Shown one piece after another: positions 5,545 to 7,341 of a stretch of 7,341 nt of DNA. The stretch is from contig DMCJ01000211.1 of NCBI GenBank assembly GCA_003446735.1, positions 1 through 7,341 of the forward strand. The letters are read 5' to 3'. The position numbers and the translations under genes are program-made. This DNA is from Lachnospiraceae bacterium. Lineage in GTDB: Bacteria; Bacillota; Clostridia; Lachnospirales; Lachnospiraceae. Within the stretch, counting starts at the first letter, position 1. Every line of letters starts with the position of its first letter. The notes under the pieces were generated by a model. It did not search any database. It saw only the letters and a program-made list of their open reading frames with translations, and had not been told where the DNA came from.

Positions 5545-6062
5545 AACGTCATTTTGATGTAAGGCTGATCACGGCTTGCGGCTTGCTCTTAGCGCTTTCG
5601 ATGATCTTTTCGTATATTGAAGCGATGCTTCCTTTGATCCCCACCATTCCCGGGATAAAGCTCGGACTTGCCAACGGACTTATCCTTATAGTTTTATTTT
5701 GCTTTGGATTCAGGGAAGCTTTTATGATCCAGATTTCCAGGATCTTACTTTGTGCTTTATTGTTCGGGTCGCTTATTTCTTTTGTTTATTCATTGTGCGG
5801 CGGAATAATAAGCCTTGTGTTGATGTATCTCTTGAATAAGACAGGTCTGTTTCGCGGGATCGCTATAGGGATTTCAGGCGGCGTGGTCCACAATGTAGTA
5901 CAGATCATAGTCGCATACTTTTTCATAAAAAGCGGCGCGATCTTTTTCTACCTTCCGATCCTGATAATTTCCGGCATTATATTCGGAGGTATTACCGGAT
6001 CGCTTTCGCAGGCCTTGTATCCCAGAGTGGATAGTATTTTCAACAGGACCGACCCGAAATGA
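5541..6062 (+). CDS. Gx transporter family membrane protein (Hpre_diP_synt_I family)
   Basis: A 173-residue, strongly hydrophobic protein with about five or six membrane segments (roughly 8-28, 43-58, 63-82, 84-98, 106-128 and 134-155). It begins at a GTG (5541) overlapping the previous stop as GTGA, with GGAGG at 5530-5534 giving good spacing. The motifs PTIPGIKLGLANGLIL (34-49) and GGVVHNVVQ (113-121) mark the Gx family. Database records often name it heptaprenyl diphosphate synthase component I, a label I regard as doubtful because the protein looks like a small-molecule transporter resembling ECF S-components. The substrate is unknown. Such genes often sit beside NusG_II genes, and sometimes near FMN-binding, ApbE or polyprenyl synthase genes (recalled association). 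Here the first partner is present and none of the others is in view. Confidence 0.87.
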   Translation: MKRHFDVRLITACGLLLALSMIFSYIEAMLPLIPTIPGIKLGLANGLILIVLFCFGFREAFMIQISRILLCALLFGSLISFVYSLCGGIISLVLMYLLNKTGLFRGIAIGISGGVVHNVVQIIVAYFFIKSGAIFFYLPILIISGIIFGGITGSLSQALYPRVDSIFNRTDPK

Positions 6063-6065
6063 TAG

Positions 6066-6091
6066 TTTGTCAAGTAAAAAAACTTGACAAA
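6066..6091. promoter_or_regulatory. 26-bp perfect dyad between the Gx gene and ruvA
   Basis: TTTGTCAAGT (6066-6075) and ACTTGACAAA (6082-6091) are exact reverse complements around six A residues. As RNA it would be a weak AT-rich hairpin with no following T-run, so it is not a terminator for this strand. As DNA it could be an operator. Each arm contains TTGACA facing outward, a perfect -35 hexamer, but I find no good -10 at 16-18 nt on either side. It starts 4 nt after the Gx stop and ends 28 nt before the ruvA ATG. Confidence 0.6.
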
Positions 6092-6119
6092 AAGACAATT
6101 GAGATGAAGAGGATAAATC

Positions 6120-6731
6120 ATGATAGCGTATTTAAACGGTGAAGTAACTGAAATAAGCGAGGACGGTATCGTTCTTGAGGTTAATGACATAGGCTATAAT
6201 ATAAGGATGGCGGATCCATTCAGGTATAAGGTCGGATTTTACGGCCGGATATACACATACACCTATGTAAAAGAGGATGCTTTTCTTCTTTACGGCTTTG
6301 CGGATAAGGATGAGCTGGATCTGTTTAAGAAGCTTATTTCCGTAAGTGGCATAGGCCCTAAGGGGGCCCTCGGTATCCTTTCGTCGATGAGTGTTCCTGA
6401 TATCTATTTTGCTATTGTATCGGAGGACGTCAAAGCTATCTCGGCAGCCCCCGGAGTCGGAAAGAAGAGTGCCGAGCGTGTTATCTTAGAACTTAAAGAT
6501 AAGGTTAAGACCGAAGAATTAAAGGGCGCGGACATTTCGCTTTTATCTTCATCTTCAGATGCCGATGGCTCGCAAGACGGCCGTGAAACCATACGCAAAG
6601 AAACAGTGGAAGCCTTGACCGCCCTTGGCTACGGCGTCTCAGAGGCATCAAAAGCGGTCTCTAAAGTCGAGATTACCGCCGAAGATACCACCGAAGATAT
6701 TTTGAAAAAATCACTTAAATATCTGTTTTAA
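6120..6731 (+). CDS. ruvA: Holliday junction branch migration protein RuvA
   Basis: RuvA tetramers hold the four-way junction open and load the RuvB rings that drive branch migration in recombinational repair; the complex acts in the cytosol on DNA. The 203-residue length is normal. The order is an OB-fold (about 1-63, starting MIAYLNGEV and ending LLYGFADKDE), two helix-hairpin-helix motifs (SVSGIGPKGALGIL near 74-87 and AAPGVGKKSAERVILELKDK near 109-128), a serine- and acid-rich flexible linker (about 131-155) and the small C-terminal domain III that contacts RuvB (about 157-203, GYGVSEASKAV). AAGAGG-type purines (6107-6112) lie 7 nt before the ATG. ruvB follows after 27 nt. No ruvC lies immediately upstream; the neighbour there is the Gx gene. 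With no promoter seen in the 57-nt gap, co-transcription with the upstream genes is plausible. Confidence 0.96.
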   Translation: MIAYLNGEVTEISEDGIVLEVNDIGYNIRMADPFRYKVGFYGRIYTYTYVKEDAFLLYGFADKDELDLFKKLISVSGIGPKGALGILSSMSVPDIYFAIVSEDVKAISAAPGVGKKSAERVILELKDKVKTEELKGADISLLSSSSDADGSQDGRETIRKETVEALTALGYGVSEASKAVSKVEITAEDTTEDILKKSLKYLF

Positions 6732-6758
6732 TATCAAAAGGATCAGGATCTTATAACA

Positions 6759-7341
6759 ATGCAAAAAAGAACTATAAGTACGGACAAGACAATTGAAGAC
6801 GAAAGGATAGAGGGGTCGCTCCGTCCGCAGAGGATGGAGGATTATATCGGGCAGTCGAAGGCTAAAGAGACTCTTGATATCTACATTAAGGCGGCGAAGA
6901 AGCGCGATGATGCGCTCGACCACATCCTCTTTTACGGTCCTCCCGGACTCGGTAAGACGACGCTTGCGGGGGTTATTGCCAACGAGGTTGGATCGCATCT
7001 TAAGGTTACAAGCGGACCGGCAATAGAAAAGCCCGGTGATATGGCCGCCATTTTAAACGGATTATCCGATAAGGATGTCCTTTTCATCGATGAGATCCAC
7101 CGCTTAAACCGCCAGGTAGAAGAAGTGCTTTATCCGGCCATGGAGGATTACTGCATAGATATAATGATCGGTAAGGGCCCCACGGCAAAGTCCATAAGGC
7201 TCGATCTTCCTAAATTTACGCTTATCGGCGCAACGACAAGGGCGGGACTTCTGACTGCTCCCTTAAGGGATCGCTTCGGAGTGATAGAGCATCTTGAATT
7301 TTATTCGATAGATGAGCTTAAGCTTATCATAAAACACAGTG
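6759..7341 (+). CDS. ruvB: Holliday junction branch migration ATPase RuvB, N-terminal part (3' end outside window)
   Basis: The frame runs from an ATG at 6759 through the window end without a stop, giving 194 residues of a protein usually near 335. RuvB is the hexameric AAA+ motor of the RuvAB complex. The sequence shows SLRPQRMEDYIGQ (20-32), the Walker A motif GPPGLGKTT (60-68), Walker B FIDEIH (109-114), the sensor 1 region LIGATTRAG (155-163) and LRDRFG (169-174), which contains the family's arginine finger. All key residues are intact. The missing part holds the rest of the lid and the winged-helix DNA-binding domain. The ribosome site is modest: AGGA at 6745-6748, 10 nt from the ATG. 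It lies 27 nt after ruvA with no terminator between, so the two form one operon, as is usual. Confidence 0.97.
   Translation, partial: MQKRTISTDKTIEDERIEGSLRPQRMEDYIGQSKAKETLDIYIKAAKKRDDALDHILFYGPPGLGKTTLAGVIANEVGSHLKVTSGPAIEKPGDMAAILNGLSDKDVLFIDEIHRLNRQVEEVLYPAMEDYCIDIMIGKGPTAKSIRLDLPKFTLIGATTRAGLLTAPLRDRFGVIEHLEFYSIDELKLIIKHS

Noticed and set aside
5541..6062. Heptaprenyl diphosphate synthase subunit I as the function of the Gx protein
   Set aside because: This is a common database name for the family, but the protein is an integral membrane protein without prenyl synthase motifs. Transporter is the better description.
6066..6091. Rex (NADH-responsive) operator before ruvA
   Set aside because: The half-sites TTGTCAA and TTGACAA resemble Rex half-sites, but the spacer is 10 nt rather than the usual 4, and the genes are not typical Rex targets.
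6084..6112. Promoter for ruvA using TTGACA at 6084-6089
   Set aside because: The -35 hexamer is perfect, but the sequence at 16-18 nt downstream (GAAGAGGA) is the ruvA ribosome site and does not resemble a -10.

Overview
The window is a stretch of low-GC Gram-positive chromosome. Clostridia, most likely Lachnospiraceae, fit best. The evidence is the set of families present (HacA/HacB-type LeuC and LeuD, a NusG-domain-II protein beside a Gx transporter, a DUF4037-like protein), strong GGAGG ribosome sites, close gene packing and a moderate base composition. No rRNA or marker gene here fixes the genus. All recognised genes lie on the + strand and the region reads as core chromosome, not as a mobile island.

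Layout. Positions 1-267 hold the 3' end of ilvC (ketol-acid reductoisomerase). Positions 268-509 are a 242-nt gap with no gene, filled with back-to-back palindromes, including two 43-nt direct repeats whose hairpin stem shows a compensatory base-pair change. Next come a five-helix membrane protein resembling DUF1189 (510-1556), leuC (1574-2839), leuD (2849-3337) and a TPR protein (3337-4140), spaced as one operon and ended by an intrinsic terminator (4147-4183). A DUF4037-like protein with a nucleotidyltransferase-type motif follows (4202-5176). A near-consensus promoter overlaps its last codons and seems to start a second operon: a NusG-domain-II membrane-anchored protein (5188-5544), a Gx-family membrane protein (5541-6062), ruvA (6120-6731) and the start of ruvB (6759 to the window end).

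How the genes fit together. IlvC, LeuC and LeuD belong to branched-chain amino acid synthesis: IlvC serves all three amino acids and LeuCD is the isomerase of the leucine branch. The membrane and TPR proteins are linked to them only by position. RuvA and RuvB form the Holliday-junction branch-migration motor; the two membrane genes before them belong to families I recall as frequent neighbours of each other, with no known link to recombination.

The most interesting points are: the promoter at 5151-5179, whose spacer holds a degenerate LexA/SOS-box-like dyad and whose predicted transcript starts practically at the next ATG (a candidate leaderless mRNA); the covarying palindromic repeats after ilvC; the TPR plus DUF4037-like pair; and an uncharacterised 26-bp dyad just before ruvA. 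I see no CRISPR array, tRNA, rRNA, transposase or phage gene.
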